A stretch of 64,000 nt of DNA, from NCBI GenBank assembly GCA_035578155.1, contig JAPWDM010000001.1:14548725-14612724 (forward strand). Reading direction: 5' to 3'. The notes under the pieces are model-generated. The model had not been told where the DNA came from. It searched no databases and worked only from the letters and a program-made list of their open reading frames with translations. Position numbers and translations under genes: made by a program. The stretch comes from Brachynemurus nebulosus (taxonomy: Eukaryota; Arthropoda; Insecta; Neuroptera; Myrmeleontidae). This document shows, in pieces, positions 13,258-25,800 of this stretch. Numbering within the stretch: the stretch's first letter is position 1; each line of letters starts with the position of its first letter.

Positions 13258-14757
13258 CCCGCCACCTTTTAATTTGTGTAGGGCCCCCCTATGGAAGTTA
13301 AGAGATGAAATTTGGTAAATGGGGCTCACTTTCGAGGCACCTCATACTATCAAAGTGGGGTCAAATTTTGGGCAAATTTTTTTCTGACCCGACCTTTAAG
13401 GGGGTGGTGGGGGGCGGAAAAGCAATAAAACTTTTCCAAACCGGTTTTAAATAATGTTTCGGTCAATTATCTACAACATATCCAAAATTCAGCTTCCTAG
13501 GATGATATGGTGGGAATAGAGGGGGGAAAAACGATTTTCGCTGGATCTAACAGGCCCCCAGCCCCCCAGAATTAACGTAGAGGGTTGAAATTTGGTGTGT
13601 TGATAAAGTTCGTACCTAGGTTGTGCTTTTTGGAGGTTTTAATATTTTACCTCCACCCACCTCATTTTTAAGCTACAATTTCATGCATTTTCGACGTTTT
13701 CGAAGTTTGTACCACTCGCACAGGTCACCCGAATAAACCTAGAGGGCTGAAATTTTGTATTCGAATTGAGTTAGTATCAAGGGGGTGCCTTTTGGGGGTC
13801 TCGACTTGTAACCCCTACCCCCACCATTTTTATACCCAAAAGAACATGATTTTTCTTGTTTTTTAACAGTTTCGTTCGGGTCAAAATCTCCCCAAATAAA
13901 CCTAGAGGGCTGAAATTTGGTGTACAGGTTAAGCTAATAGCCAGACACTGTTTTTTGGAGGTTTCAACTTTTAACCCTTACCCCCACGATTTTTACGCCA
14001 ATATTTCCTTAATTTTTTTGCTTGTTTTCAAACACGTCTAGAGACTCCATAAGGAAACCTAGAGGGCTGAAATTTTGTACGTGTATTCAGTTAGTATCCA
14101 GCTAGTACCTTGTAGGGAGTCCGCATCACTTTTCCCCCCACTTCTCCCATTTTTACATCGGAATTTAATGCTATTGTTAAATGTGTTTTAAAAGCATTAT
14201 GTTTATTCTAAATACAAGTAGGCGAATAGTAATTTTAAAAAATTTAAAAAAAAGTGAACTTACTTTTATGACAAATGAAATACATACATATTAAGTAATT
14301 TAAAAATGTTATTAAAGTCACTGTTTATTTATAAATTAGGAATTTTGGATTTTTAGTATTTATAAAATAGAAATTTTGGATTTTTTTGGAAAGAAAAAAT
14401 ATCTTTATAAAGGCCTTCCAGTTTACTATTTAAGGTCCTTTTTTAATTTTTAAAACTAAAACATAAAGGCAATTAGCGGATAAACATGGGCAGGAATGTC
14501 CTCGTACGAATTGTGTTGGCTTTTTTTCTGCTACCTGTTTTCGGCACAAAATTGAAATTTACTGAGATACAGCCCTTAAATACTTAAAACCTTTTTTTAA
14601 AGCCTCGATCAGCCGAACACTCATCACCAGTTTTGAAACCAACAAAATGACAATTCGGTTGTAGACTTTCAATCACATTTCGCTTGTAGACATTCAATAC
14701 CGAAGATGAAGGGGAAAATTCGACTACCGTGATGGGGCCCCGCTGCTCACGGCGTTT
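13147..14757. repeat. Large tandem unit, copy 2
   Basis: Second copy of the 11084 unit, with scattered substitutions, ending in a single tail module at about 14392-14757 that closes with GGGGCCCCGCTGCTCACGG. The same closing motif ends copy 1 near 13072. The tail's AAGGCAATTAGCGGATAAAC motif is related to the ends of the foldback at 41217-43065, which ties the two families together. Confidence 0.8.
13193..13254. repeat. (AT)n microsatellite
   Basis: AT run at the position equivalent to 11131-11188 in the second tandem unit. Confidence 0.95.
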
Positions 14758-15003
14758 TTTATACCATAAAGTTAAATTACAAAAGATTCCGATGTCATAA
14801 CAGGGTCATAATATATAAAAAATATAATAAAGTCTAATCCTTATTTAATGTTGATAAACCCACTTAACTGATTTCAGAATATCGGCAAGGCTGCCGCGAG
14901 ACGGGTGGAGGGGGGGGGGGTGGTCAGAACAAATGCAGTACTAATGCCAAGTACAGTTTTGACTCTTTTTGAAACCATTTCGCCTTCATGTATACTACAG
15001 GTA

Positions 15004-15115
15004 GGGTTGCCAACTCTACCAATGAATATTTCGGGATTTAATGGGAAAAAAATCGGGACAAGTAAAATCGGGACTGTTTTAAAAAAAAAAAAAAAAAGAA
15101 ACGTTTTTAATCAGC
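15004..15115. mobile_element. Terminus of a TA-flanked element (GGGTTGCCAACT)
   Basis: TA then GGGTTGCCAACTCTACCAAT, with AAATCGGGAC motifs following. The same ~110 bases appear in reverse at the right end of 63040-63630, and a related terminus ends at 41014. The other end cannot be located. The adjoining broken DDE transposase (15530-16762) may be its source, but linkage by position alone is weak. Confidence 0.5.
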
Positions 15116-15529
15116 TACTGTTCCCCAAATTTAACTTGGCCGGTGACGCGAACGAGAAAGATAGTAAATGTTTAAAAAAAGATAAAAAATGTAAAGTCAC
15201 ATATGAATGTATATACAATCCGCAGCAAAATTAAGTCGTTACTGAATAATATTACTGTATTTCTAATTACAAAAAAAAGTTAATCATCTTTTATTTAAAC
15301 TACATTACTAATTGATTTTAGATTTTTTTTTTAATAATGGTGAGGAAAATATACTTGGCAAAAGTGACATTTTTATTTATCATAAATTTTTCGGTTACAT
15401 AATTTATTACTGCAAACAAAATTTCGATTGTTATAGTACCATACAAATTTAGCTGAAATTTTTAAGTAAGGTCTTAAGAGAATAAGAATACCAAATTATA
15501 AATAAAAAATATTTTATTTAATTATAAAT

Positions 15530-16762
15530 TTACAAAGTTTCGATGCCTGATAGCTCTGAATCAGATGAATCAGACGAATCATCATCGGAATTTTCACTTA
15601 CGTGAATTATTATTTCTTCTATTGAATCTTCCAACGACACTTCTCTACTCCGGAATTCTTCTTCGATTCTTTTCGAATGTTAGCATCTAGCTTTCCATTC
15701 CTCCGAAATAAATTGTGTGAAAAATTCGTCACACAGTCTTTCGACATCTGTTATTTTAAAACTGACGTTGCGTTGGCTGATATATTGCTTCATGCTAACC
15801 CAAACCCTTTCTATGGGATTTAAATCAGGGTGGTACGGAGGAAGCCGCAAAACTTCATGCTCATAAAGATTAAACATTTTGTCAATTTCGTACGTTTGAA
15901 ACCGTGGTTTGTAACTTTTTATAATACCATACAGTTCGGTTTTTGTCATGCTGTCTAAATAAGAAATATTTTTTGTCGTAACCACGTTTTCATGTCTTCT
16001 TTTCTAGTTATCGTAGTCGGATATTTTTCAGCCAGTTTGTTATGATAAGGCGCATTGTCTAAAACGATGACGCTTTTCGGTTGTAAATTGGGGATTAGTT
16101 TATCTTGAAGCCATTTTTTGTAATTTTCAAAATTCATCTCTTGATGATAATCTCCTGAATTCGAAGAAGATCTCCAACGTAAGTATGCATTTGGCACAAA
16201 ACCATTTTCACCACCAGCATTTACAATTATTAATCTTTCTCCTTTCCCAATGGGTTTATGCAGTCCTTTATTGCTATTATCATCCCAACTTTTTTCATTC
16301 GTGTGGGAAGAATGTATATAAGTTTCGTCCATATAAATTATGGGCCTGTCCTGCTCTCTAAACCTTTTAATATTTTTTAAAAAGTTGGAACGTTTATCAC
16401 ATATGTCATGCCGTTCTATCAAAAGTTTTCTGTTTGTTTTTGTCTTGCGCCATCGAAAGCCTGTCTTCCTCAAACTTTCGATGGAACCATTATATCCTAT
16501 AGCTTCAGAAAATTTTTTGTGATTCCCCGGCATGGTAGGAATTCTGTTTTCAGTTAAATAAAAGTCATGAATTGTCTGTCCTTCTTAACACATCCTCATC
16601 AAAACTATCCAATTCTGTTTTAGGTTTTTGTCTACATCTTTTTTTTTGAACTTTTAAGGGAATTACTCGCCCCTTCTTCAATGTTAATTCCTTCCTCCTT
16701 TATTCGTCGGATAGTCCTGATCAAAACTCCCGTTGCTGCAGCTACACGTTCTTGCACTTAGT
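15530..16762 (-). pseudogene. Broken IS630/Tc1-like DDE transposase
   Basis: Would catalyse cut-and-paste transposition in the nucleus. Minus-strand reading from about 16762 gives a helix-turn-helix-like start (ERVAAATGVLIRTIRRIKEEG). The DDE core follows at 16533-15955: first Asp in IIYMDETYIHS, second Asp in VIVLDNAPYHN. A second frame at 15985-15680 carries the catalytic Glu in PPYHPDLNPIERVW. An acidic C-terminal tail ending GIETL* lies at 15530. Breaks: frameshifts upstream of 16533, a small deletion after SLRKT, a 1-nt shift in the A-run near 15965-15975, and an in-frame TAA at about 15680. The spacing from the second Asp to the Glu is roughly 80 residues, longer than in classic Tc1 or mariner. 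Family assignment (DDE_3-like) is from motifs only. Confidence 0.8.
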
Positions 16763-17152
16763 AAAAATATTATTATGTTAATAATGGAAAGTCAAATGTG
16801 GGCGAAACAAAAACAAAAAAAAAAACAAAACAAAAAAAAAACGGTTAACCGGTAAATCACAAAAAATGCCTAAAAATTTTTACCGGCACTTCGCTGATTC
16901 TTCACAAGTAATTTGAGTAGTTAAAAATAATATATTTAAAAATTTTGGAATTTCATTTTGCTTGCAAGAATGATTCAGGTATATTGAAAGTAGAAAGATT
17001 ACCCCTTACTGTGTGCCCATAATAAACAATTTTATGATACAATAACATCGCAGAATGCAATAGTCAGTTTTAATATTGTCATATTTATTTACATTGTATT
17101 TAAATCAGTTGTACATTTTACAAAGCAGTCAGACATTATTTAATGATTTCGT

Positions 17153-17256
<104 letters not shown>

Positions 17257-17257
17257 T

Positions 17258-17405
17258 AAGAACTTTTTCTTGTATCTTTTATATTAATTGTAGGCATAAG
17301 TTCACTTTTTTGTGAATTGTCTTTATTTTTTAGAACTTTTTCTTGTATTTTTTATATTAATGGTAGACATAAAAGTTCACTTTTTTGTGAATTGTCTTTT
17401 TTTTA
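17258..17405. repeat. Two tandem ~75-bp copies
   Basis: AGAACTTTTTCTTGTATCTT...GTGAATTGTCTTTATTTTT is followed directly by a near copy. Confidence 0.8.
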
Positions 17406-18439
17406 GAATATTTCATTACCGAATTACCGACAAATGAAAAAACGGTTAATTTACAGTTCCTAAAAACCGGTCACTTCGTATCCTACGCTGAAAATAATTA
17501 TTCAAAACTTACCTTTTGTAACGGTATAGATACAGTTCCTAACAATGCTTCATTTTATATGAGGTTCAAAACAGAATTTATTATTTCCCGAGCTTGTCTG
17601 TGCAAAACCTGTTAAAAAAATATGAATTTAAACACCAGTACAAATAAAAATCACAAAAATAGTGTAAGTATCGATTAGTTTATAGTTTATAAATTCAATG
17701 ATTTACTCGTATAAAACATTTTATAAAACGTTAAGCACATTATGTGCATTTAAAATTAAATTGTAATTTTTGATAAATTTTAAATAAAATTAAATAGAAC
17801 GTATTTAAACTTTAAATAAAATTAAATAGAACATACCTTAATCTTAACTTTACTTTTAAACTCCATTATAAATTATCTTAAACACACTTTTATATTAAAG
17901 ATTACGTTTTATTTTTGTTGTGTCCTGTATCAGTGTTCACACTTCAAGGTAAATAAACAAATGATTTTTTCGTTAAGTTTTTCTTTAAGAAGCGGGGGTT
18001 TGTTCACTGCGCATCCAACCTTGAGAGGCCAGCATACCTTTGGGTGAGTAGTAGTAAAGATATGTATCTTTTTATTTTTAGGGGTACTCAGAGATTTTGA
18101 CCTCTGAGTATCCCTCATAGTTTTGCACTTTCCACATTCTAACGTGTGACCAACTTGCACTTCACCAAACTTTCTGCTGAACTCAGTTCGCCAAGTTTTT
18201 GGGGTAAAGGGGGTATTTTTCTTTATTACAAAAATAAAGATTTAAAACGTTAATTCTGGACCTAACTATTAATTATTTAATAGTCGAACGTATAAAATTA
18301 AAAATTAATTAGATTTTTTTCGTAATTGCTATTTTTTTTTTAATCTTTCTTGTTAGCAGTAAGGTATAAATAAAAAAAATATAATTGACGCCTATACTAT
18401 TAGGTACATGATTATTACTGTGTCGTTTATGGATATTTA

Positions 18440-18502
18440 AATGATTTTAATATTACCTACATATTAAATTACCTAAATGATTTTAATATTACCTACATAT
18501 TA
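18440..18502. repeat. Short tandem duplication
   Basis: AAATGATTTTAATATTACCTACATATTAA occurs twice in succession, about 35 bases apart. Confidence 0.8.
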
Positions 18503-18695
18503 ACAGTAAATTACTATCAAAAAAATGCAAACTTTAACAATATTTTTTAAATTCATTCAAATTCAATTTAATTGCGATTATTGCGATTAATTTTGCTATT
18601 TAAATATATTAGTTTTGACATTTGACGTTTTGAAATTTTACTCAAAATATACATACGTAATTTACACATGCTACCTATATATATAGTGAGTATAC

Positions 18696-18960
18696 CATAG
18701 AACACTAGAAGCCAACTAACATAAAAAAAGTGAAATTCGCTTGGAGTCATTTGTAAGCCAGTCACAGCTTAAGGCATTAGTCCGTCAGTAGTCGTCGTCG
18801 AGTCAACACACCATTATATTAACAATATACCCATTGTTAGTTGAACACGTTGAACAGCTCTCTCTGGTAATACGTGTGTGTGGTTGTATGCGTGTATACA
18901 CATACTACTACAAAAAACCAAACTAATACACTGCAAACAGTGTGTATGTACACAAACAGA
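18696..18960. repeat. Dispersed repeat A, copy 1
   Basis: ATAGAACACTAGAAGCCAAC ... TTCGCTTGGAGTCATTTGT ... GTCACAGCTTAAGGCATTAG is repeated in the same orientation at 35710-35968 with moderate divergence. It is followed by an AACAC-rich module, which is also next to the other copy but on its opposite side. Non-coding; class unknown. Confidence 0.7.
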
Positions 18961-19084
18961 CTACGTCACAAACTCATTACAAGTGGAACAGAGGCAAAGC
19001 CAATCTAGTTTGTCCCCTTGGAGTATACTCTATTTTGAAAGTGTCACACAGTATATAATACATGATAGGTACCTACAACATATG

Positions 19085-19340
19085 TACATACACAGTAAAA
19101 AACATTTGTGTTTGTGTACAAAAAAACCAGTGGTTAAAATTTTTGTGTTAAATAAGTAACACACCCCTGTGTTAATGTAACATTTAGTGTTTGTGTTAAA
19201 TGAAAATATTAACACAAATTTCGATTTAACAGAATAAAAATGTTAATCTATTTTAAACAACACAAGACTGACATATTCTTTATGTAAAAGAAAAAAAATG
19301 TTATAAGTACACTTTTTTGTGTATTTTCAACACAAAAATT
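19085..19340. mobile_element. AACACAAA/TTTGTGTT-rich MITE-like module, copy 1
   Basis: ACACAGTAAAAAACATTTGTG at the left and CACAAAAATTGTGTC at the right, with repeated TGTGTTAA/TTAACACA between. The same architecture is seen at 35265-35637, whose right end TTAACACAAATTTTTTCACTG resembles the reverse complement of this left end. Ends are approximate. The 61-93-aa frames here are shadows. Confidence 0.5.
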
Positions 19341-19805
19341 GTGTCATATATTATGTATGGTATGATATCGTAACGTATCCAACAGCATTTGCGCCATCAT
19401 TAGGCGTTCCGCGTTCTCTTACAACTGTTCAGTTATTAATTAGTTGTGCATTCATATTTATTAGTTGTGCAATATTTAAAAAGTTAATTAAATTGATTTT
19501 ATTTATACAAATATTGAATATTGATTATAGGTAAGTTACTTAATATATATTCTTTTTAAATTAAAGTACATATTGCATACATTTAAAATGCATTGATATA
19601 AAGTTAACCCTCATAACCTTAAATATAAGTTGTTCATAATATGCGTTCTTCGTACGGAATTTACAATAATAAATAATTAATTTTAAAGTAGAAAAAAATG
19701 AAGTTTTTAAAGTAAAATTTGATTATTTTCTACTGTTATCAAAGTAAATTCGTAGTTAGATATACCTATTTGATTTTCAGTTGTCACTTGTGATCCTCCT
19801 ACGCG

Positions 19806-22800
19806 ATGAGTAATTTTCCGGAAGAAACATTTTTGTGGTTGTTTTTCGTATTTAAATATGATGATCATAAAATGTGGGTGAAATTACCGGAGCTATGTCT
19901 GTATGAAGATTTTGTTAATAAAGGTGTTATAAATTCTTTTTGTGATTTTTACAAATATTATTCGAATTTAATGAAATTGTGGTGATCATTTATTTTAGCT
20001 TGTGAATTATTTCCGAATCTAACCGAGAATGAGTTTTTCTTTACGGACGAACGTGATGTAATATTGGATTCGGATATTTTAGCAGATTACGTGCGACTAA
20101 GCGATCGAGGCGTTATTGTGAAAATTCATTGTCAAACAGTTGTAGAATTTATAGACATTTGTAATAACAAAATTTCTTTTAAATACTGGGTGTATTCGCG
20201 TTGTCGCTACCGTAGCGAGGAGCGACGCTACTTTGCATTCGCATATTCGCAACCAATAGATTCCGGTGGTCACGAGAGCCATGTTTAAAAATATTTTGAT
20301 ATGACTAAGGCAATATGGCTCCCGTTGACACATAACCGTGCACATAACTTAAAAAAAATTTAAATTTTTCAAACTGTTTATGTTTTAATAATTTTTGTAT
20401 TATGCCACGTTAATTTTAATAATTCAAACATAAAATTTTTCTTCATTACATTAAAAATTGCAACCATTTTAAGAGATTGTGGAAAAAAAAATTTGAATGA
20501 CATTTGTATGCTATCCGAGCAACTATAGCGCGTATCCATGGGAGCAATGCTTATACTACGCGAACATGAATGCTACGTCGATCTGAAGTGATGCTCACGG
20601 AAGCGATGAAAGCCACAACGCGAATACGCCCCATTCGATAAATTTTTTGTTTTTAATATCTGACAAAATTACATTTTAATTTCTTATTACAGCAAAAGTA
20701 GTAGGAATATGGGGTTTTTGGAGCCTCCTTCCCTCCTGCCGACTTTTTGAGTGACCTCGGCAGGAGGCAAAACTACCGAGGCGGTTCTAGAAGCCTCCGG
20801 CGGTGGGTGGAGCAACACTTGGTCTCCAACCTAACGATATCTAGTGAAATTTTTTCTAACCTAACAGAACCCAACGGAACTTGACCCAACCTAACAGAAC
20901 CTAAGGAAATTTGGTGTAACCTAACAAATTTTTTTCTAACCTAAGAATTCCCTAATAGATGGCGCAGCCACCTTCGAGCCCTGTAAATTCCCTAATAGAT
21001 GGCGCAGCCACCTTCGAGCCTGTGAATTCGCTACTAGATGGCGCTCGTAGTCTGGATTCCTGTGTGTAAGTTTGAAAAATTGTCAACAGGTGGCGCAGCC
21101 ACCTTTGAATTCTGTAAATTCTAAGTTTTCATTACTAGATAGCGCTGCTAGTCTGGATAATAGTGATCCCTGTGTGTAAGTTTGAAAAATTGACATCGAA
21201 AGTCCTTTTTGATAGTTAAAAGAATGCGCTGCTGGTCTGAACCACCGCGAACTCTGTATATTCATAATTTTATATTTTTATCTGAAAACAGGTTTATACA
21301 GGTTTTCCTCTAAATAAAAACACTTTTTTTTTTTTTATTTTTAATTTTTAATTTTTATTTTTTTTATTAAATAAAAACACATTTTTTATTTTTAATTTTT
21401 TTAAATTTTTTTAATTTTTTCTTATTTTAATAAATTTATTTTAAAAGAAATATTTTACAGTAAAAATGTTTAAATGTTATTACAATAATATTTGTATATG
21501 GATATGACATTTTCCATGGCGCAAGTTGCTCCGGAATGATGGCCGCATCGAGGACTAGTGTATGTTGATGTTATGATTCTCAACTTGGGGCAAATTGTTA
21601 TTTCTTCAAAGTTCATAATGGGCGCTGACGGTAGTAGTCGTTTCAAATACCGCACTTTTTCTTCTCCTTTCGTATAAATGATTTGAGTTCCGTGTAGATT
21701 GTTTATTAAAATGTATTGTAGTTCCTCGTATTCAATATGTCCATCCATCCAGGAGAACCCATGATGCTTTTTCCGCAGCCAACGGGCGGTGCGTTGATCT
21801 TTTTCACTTAATCCGCAAAACGGTATTGGTGATTTGAATACATAATGTTGTAGTATATAATCTTCACCACAATTTTCTTCGGAAGAATCGAATTTCAACA
21901 CAGCCAATTCCTTTATGTAGAATTTCCCATTTGTTGAATTTGGAAATCCTTGAAAGTCAACAATTGCTGTGTCGGCCTTCATTGTGCGTTGTCTAGAGCG
22001 AAACTGACTGATTTATAGCTGGATTGCGATGCTTTTATATATATTTTGTAACAATATTCGTCAATGGATTATATTGAACCACTCGGTCATGTAGCAGAAG
22101 ACAGAATGCTGATGTATTCTCCGGCACCTCCTTCAACGTTTTAAATTCAATTCGAATATCCACTGGTCCACTTTTCAATGTTTCGTTTTGATGAGAACAA
22201 TCGATGAATATAATTGGCGCGATATTCTTGAATTGTGTTTTGCTTAAAAGCGGTTCATTCTTCTTACAATCATAATATGCTTGTTGAAATTTCGAATACA
22301 TGTGATATGCTACTGCATATCTATCATTACTGAAATCCAAATTCAAATCCATGTACGGGTATTTCGCAGAATTTAAATAAACTTTGACGTCTGAAAGTTC
22401 ACAGTGATCGAAAATACTGGAATCTTTATCTTTTTTATTTCGTCGATTCGTTTGTAGAGCGAATATAATGTAACGCGGTTTCTCCAGTTGAGTCGATGTT
22501 TTCACCGTCCAAATGTTTTGTCTCGCTGTTGGAATCGTTGGCTGTATATGCATATCCCATGATCGAAAAGCAATTGTAATATCTCGACTATTTTCCACAT
22601 ATTTCAACAACTTCAGTTTCTGTTCATCTGCAACCGTAACGTGCGGAACCATCCATTGAATTTTATGTATATGGAAAGTGACGTCATCCGTTAGTGATAT
22701 GACTGCATCGTGATCCGTCCGAGCTCGAGTCAGAATTAGTTGATGTTTCGCATTGATGATAACTTTCTTATTTCTTAATATTTTTAAAACTGAATATGTA

Positions 22801-25800
22801 ATATCAAGAATTTAAAACAGTTTTGAAACATTAATTTCTCCTCATAATATTTTTTTAGTCTTAAATTAATAGCACAATGTTCCATATATTTTAAGAAAAT
22901 TTTTCTTTTAATATTTTATAACTTATCTAAAAAATTTATAGCTATTTTTTATCCAAAAATTTATTACTTGCTATTGTTAAAAAATTAGTTAAATATATCT
23001 ATAGGTATTAAGTGACCCCTAGTTTTGTGAAAGACGGTAGTAAGAGCAATTCATCTTAAATACGAAATTATTTTATCAATGCTAAATAAGCGTTTTTTTT
23101 CTCATATTATCATACTCCAATATATTGTATATTATTATAATTTATAAAAATGTGTTTTATTTATTAAAAAATTTAGCAAAATTTTAAATAATATCACGTC
23201 AAAATAATATTCAGAAGTCAATAAAAGACAATAGCAGTAAATTTATTAAGATAACTATAAATAAATATTAATCTAATGTTGAAATATTTATTAACAAATA
23301 GTATTGCTTAGTAGAAAATTAGGTACCTATTGTTTTGTTTTCAAATTTACCTTTGTGCAATTAAAGAAAATTTTAGTAACTATCGATACCTATATAAAAC
23401 GATACCCATAAAAGACAAGCATGCTCTGATCTCAACAATTTTTTCCCATGTTAAATTTGTATGTTCTTACTTCGCTGAAACTTATTATGTTTATATATTC
23501 CCCTAATATTTTCTACCATAAACAATAGTTATAGCAAGCTAGGTAGGTATTGAATAAGTATTTTTTGTTTGTTAATTTATTGATGATAGAGAAAAAAAAT
23601 TTATGATTTTATAGACAGTGAAATACATTTAAACTATTTTTTTGCAGTTTAATTTTGTAAAAACACCTAAAAATTATCAGTCACAGACAAATATTTCTAA
23701 GCAAACGAATTGAAAATGTAGTTTTATATCATAAGAATAAATGCGTATATATAGGGTGGACAGTAAATAACTCTCATAATTTTTAAAGAGCGGATGAAAA
23801 CTTTAATTTTGGATTACGAAATTTTATTTTTTTTCCGGAGTTAAGCTGCATTCAATTAATTAACCCTTTCCTGCACAGCAGTTTTAGATCATTACTGTGC
23901 AAACGATACTTCAAATTAGCAAATCATTAATAACATGGGTAAATACTTATTAGCAAGAATTACATAGTTTACACATATGTTCTATCGCACCAGAATGTTA
24001 ATAGGACAATGCGATTTAATTGCCTATATTCAGGAGCAAGCAAAAACATTACCTATTTTAATAACTTAGAAAATACACATTACATAGTTCGTTGTAAGAA
24101 CAATCATTTCGGTGATCTTTTTTTTTTTTAACGAATTACTAAATTTGCTTAAGGACTATGGTATGTAAGAAATAACAACACTCACATAATTTTAAAATAA
24201 TTAACATATAGCTATTGGAAAAGTTACAAAGATTTTTTTAACAACTTATTAAATGCTGATAGCTTATTTTAATATCTCCTATAGGGCCTTAAGTATAACC
24301 CTTCACCCGAAATTTTTTCATCACCATCGTTGGCGACTGTATTCTCGTCATCATCAGCTTCTCCTTCGCTCGCAGTATCTTCGCTATCGCTAGTAGATGT
24401 TTTTTCATCATCATTGAATACATATTTTAACACTGGTTCAATAATATCATGCTTTTCCAATTCCCTGGTTATTGAGATAATCCGCTTTCCAATGTCACTT
24501 TCCTTTAAATTATTAAAATGGCTTCGTTTTTTCTCGTTTTCGATATAATCCGCGAAGCTGGGATTTATAATATGACTCCTTTCCATTAAATTGCACACAG
24601 TATTAACCATTTCTTCTCCAATTTGCGTCTGAGTCGCTAAACTTCTTAGTTCATCAACTAAATGGTTCGGGTCATCAAAATATTCTTCTCCATCAACAGG
24701 TTTCGAATGGCCATTATGAAGGTTAGTATTTTCATCATCATATTTGAAACGTTTAGCTTCTCCATTTATTGAATTAGATGTTGAAGGTTGGTCCTTTTCT
24801 TCCGAATTTTTATCTTCTTGTTCTTCATCCTTTGCGCATGCGTTCTGAAGCTCTTTGACCATTAATATGTCTAGAGCAGTTTGTAAGAGACCAGCTATCT
24901 TTGGAGTAAAACTTGTTTCTTTGTAGTTATCAGGCGATGGTAAATGCTTTTGTTCATCAGATCGATTATCTTCGACATTTACCGATTGTAGAATATTATG
25001 CGAGTTTTTTAAAGCGTGGAATTTACTTCTGATTGCTTCTGCTGCAGCCATCATACTTTCATCAAAAGTATTCAAGTTTCTTTTAGATAGATCTGTATCA
25101 TTTTCGTGTTGATTTTGAAATACTGGTGCTTTATCTTCCTTTTCTTCATTTCTTGCTTCAAAACTATATTCGGTTTCATTATCATCATTTTCATCATTAG
25201 ATTTTGACGATTCACTTTGTCTCCTGTTCTCCGCGCTGTTCACTTGTGTCCCATTATTTACCGTGGTATATTCAAACTGATTATTTGCGATCTGGTCATT
25301 ATTGTTTGTTTCATGTTCCTGAGTATGCACTCTTCTTTTCATATGACGTAAAAGAGAACTTCTCCGCGAAAATGTCTTGTCACAACGTATACAGTTAAAC
25401 ATTTTGATAGATGTGAAGAGTTCGATTTATAACATAACACTGATTAGTTTTTATATCGACATGATCTTATATAGTACAACCAGAGCAGAATTGACGTAAA
25501 GTAATGACACCAAAATGCACCAAAGGTGCACCAAATGACACCAAACTGCACCAAAGGTGCACCAAATGACACCAAACTTCACCAGTTTGGTGCAGTTTGG
25601 TGTCATTTGGTGCACCTTCGGTGCAGTTTGGTGTCATTTGGTGCACCTTTGGTGCATTTTGGTGTCATTTGGTGAAGTTTGGTGTCATTTGGTGCACCTT
25701 TGGTGCAGTTTGGTGTCATTTGGTGCAACTTTGGTGCAGTTTGGTGTCATTTGGTGCACCTTTGGTGCAGTTTGGTGTCATTTGGTGCACCTTTGGTGCA

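Larger units (their letters stand above)
20697..25578. repeat. Left inverted arm of the palindrome
   Basis: Pairs with 26252-31133. Order from the end inward: TIR tip with GGAGGCTCC-type motifs, AACCTAAC-rich zone, tandem AGATGGCGCAGCCACC motifs, 170-aa gene, 205-aa gene, ~1.6 kb of A+T-rich DNA, zinc-finger gene, promoter, start of the GGTGCACC array. Confidence 0.9.

Noticed and set aside
11040..13329. IY-repeat proteins at 11040-11402 and 13090-13329
   Set aside because: Produced by (AT)n microsatellites; same for 32178-32463 and 52410-52592.
20064..20345. ORFs of 74 and 82 aa at the exon-2 region
   Set aside because: The forward one is genuine exon 2 only to 20160, then reads into an intron MITE. 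The reverse one is a shadow.
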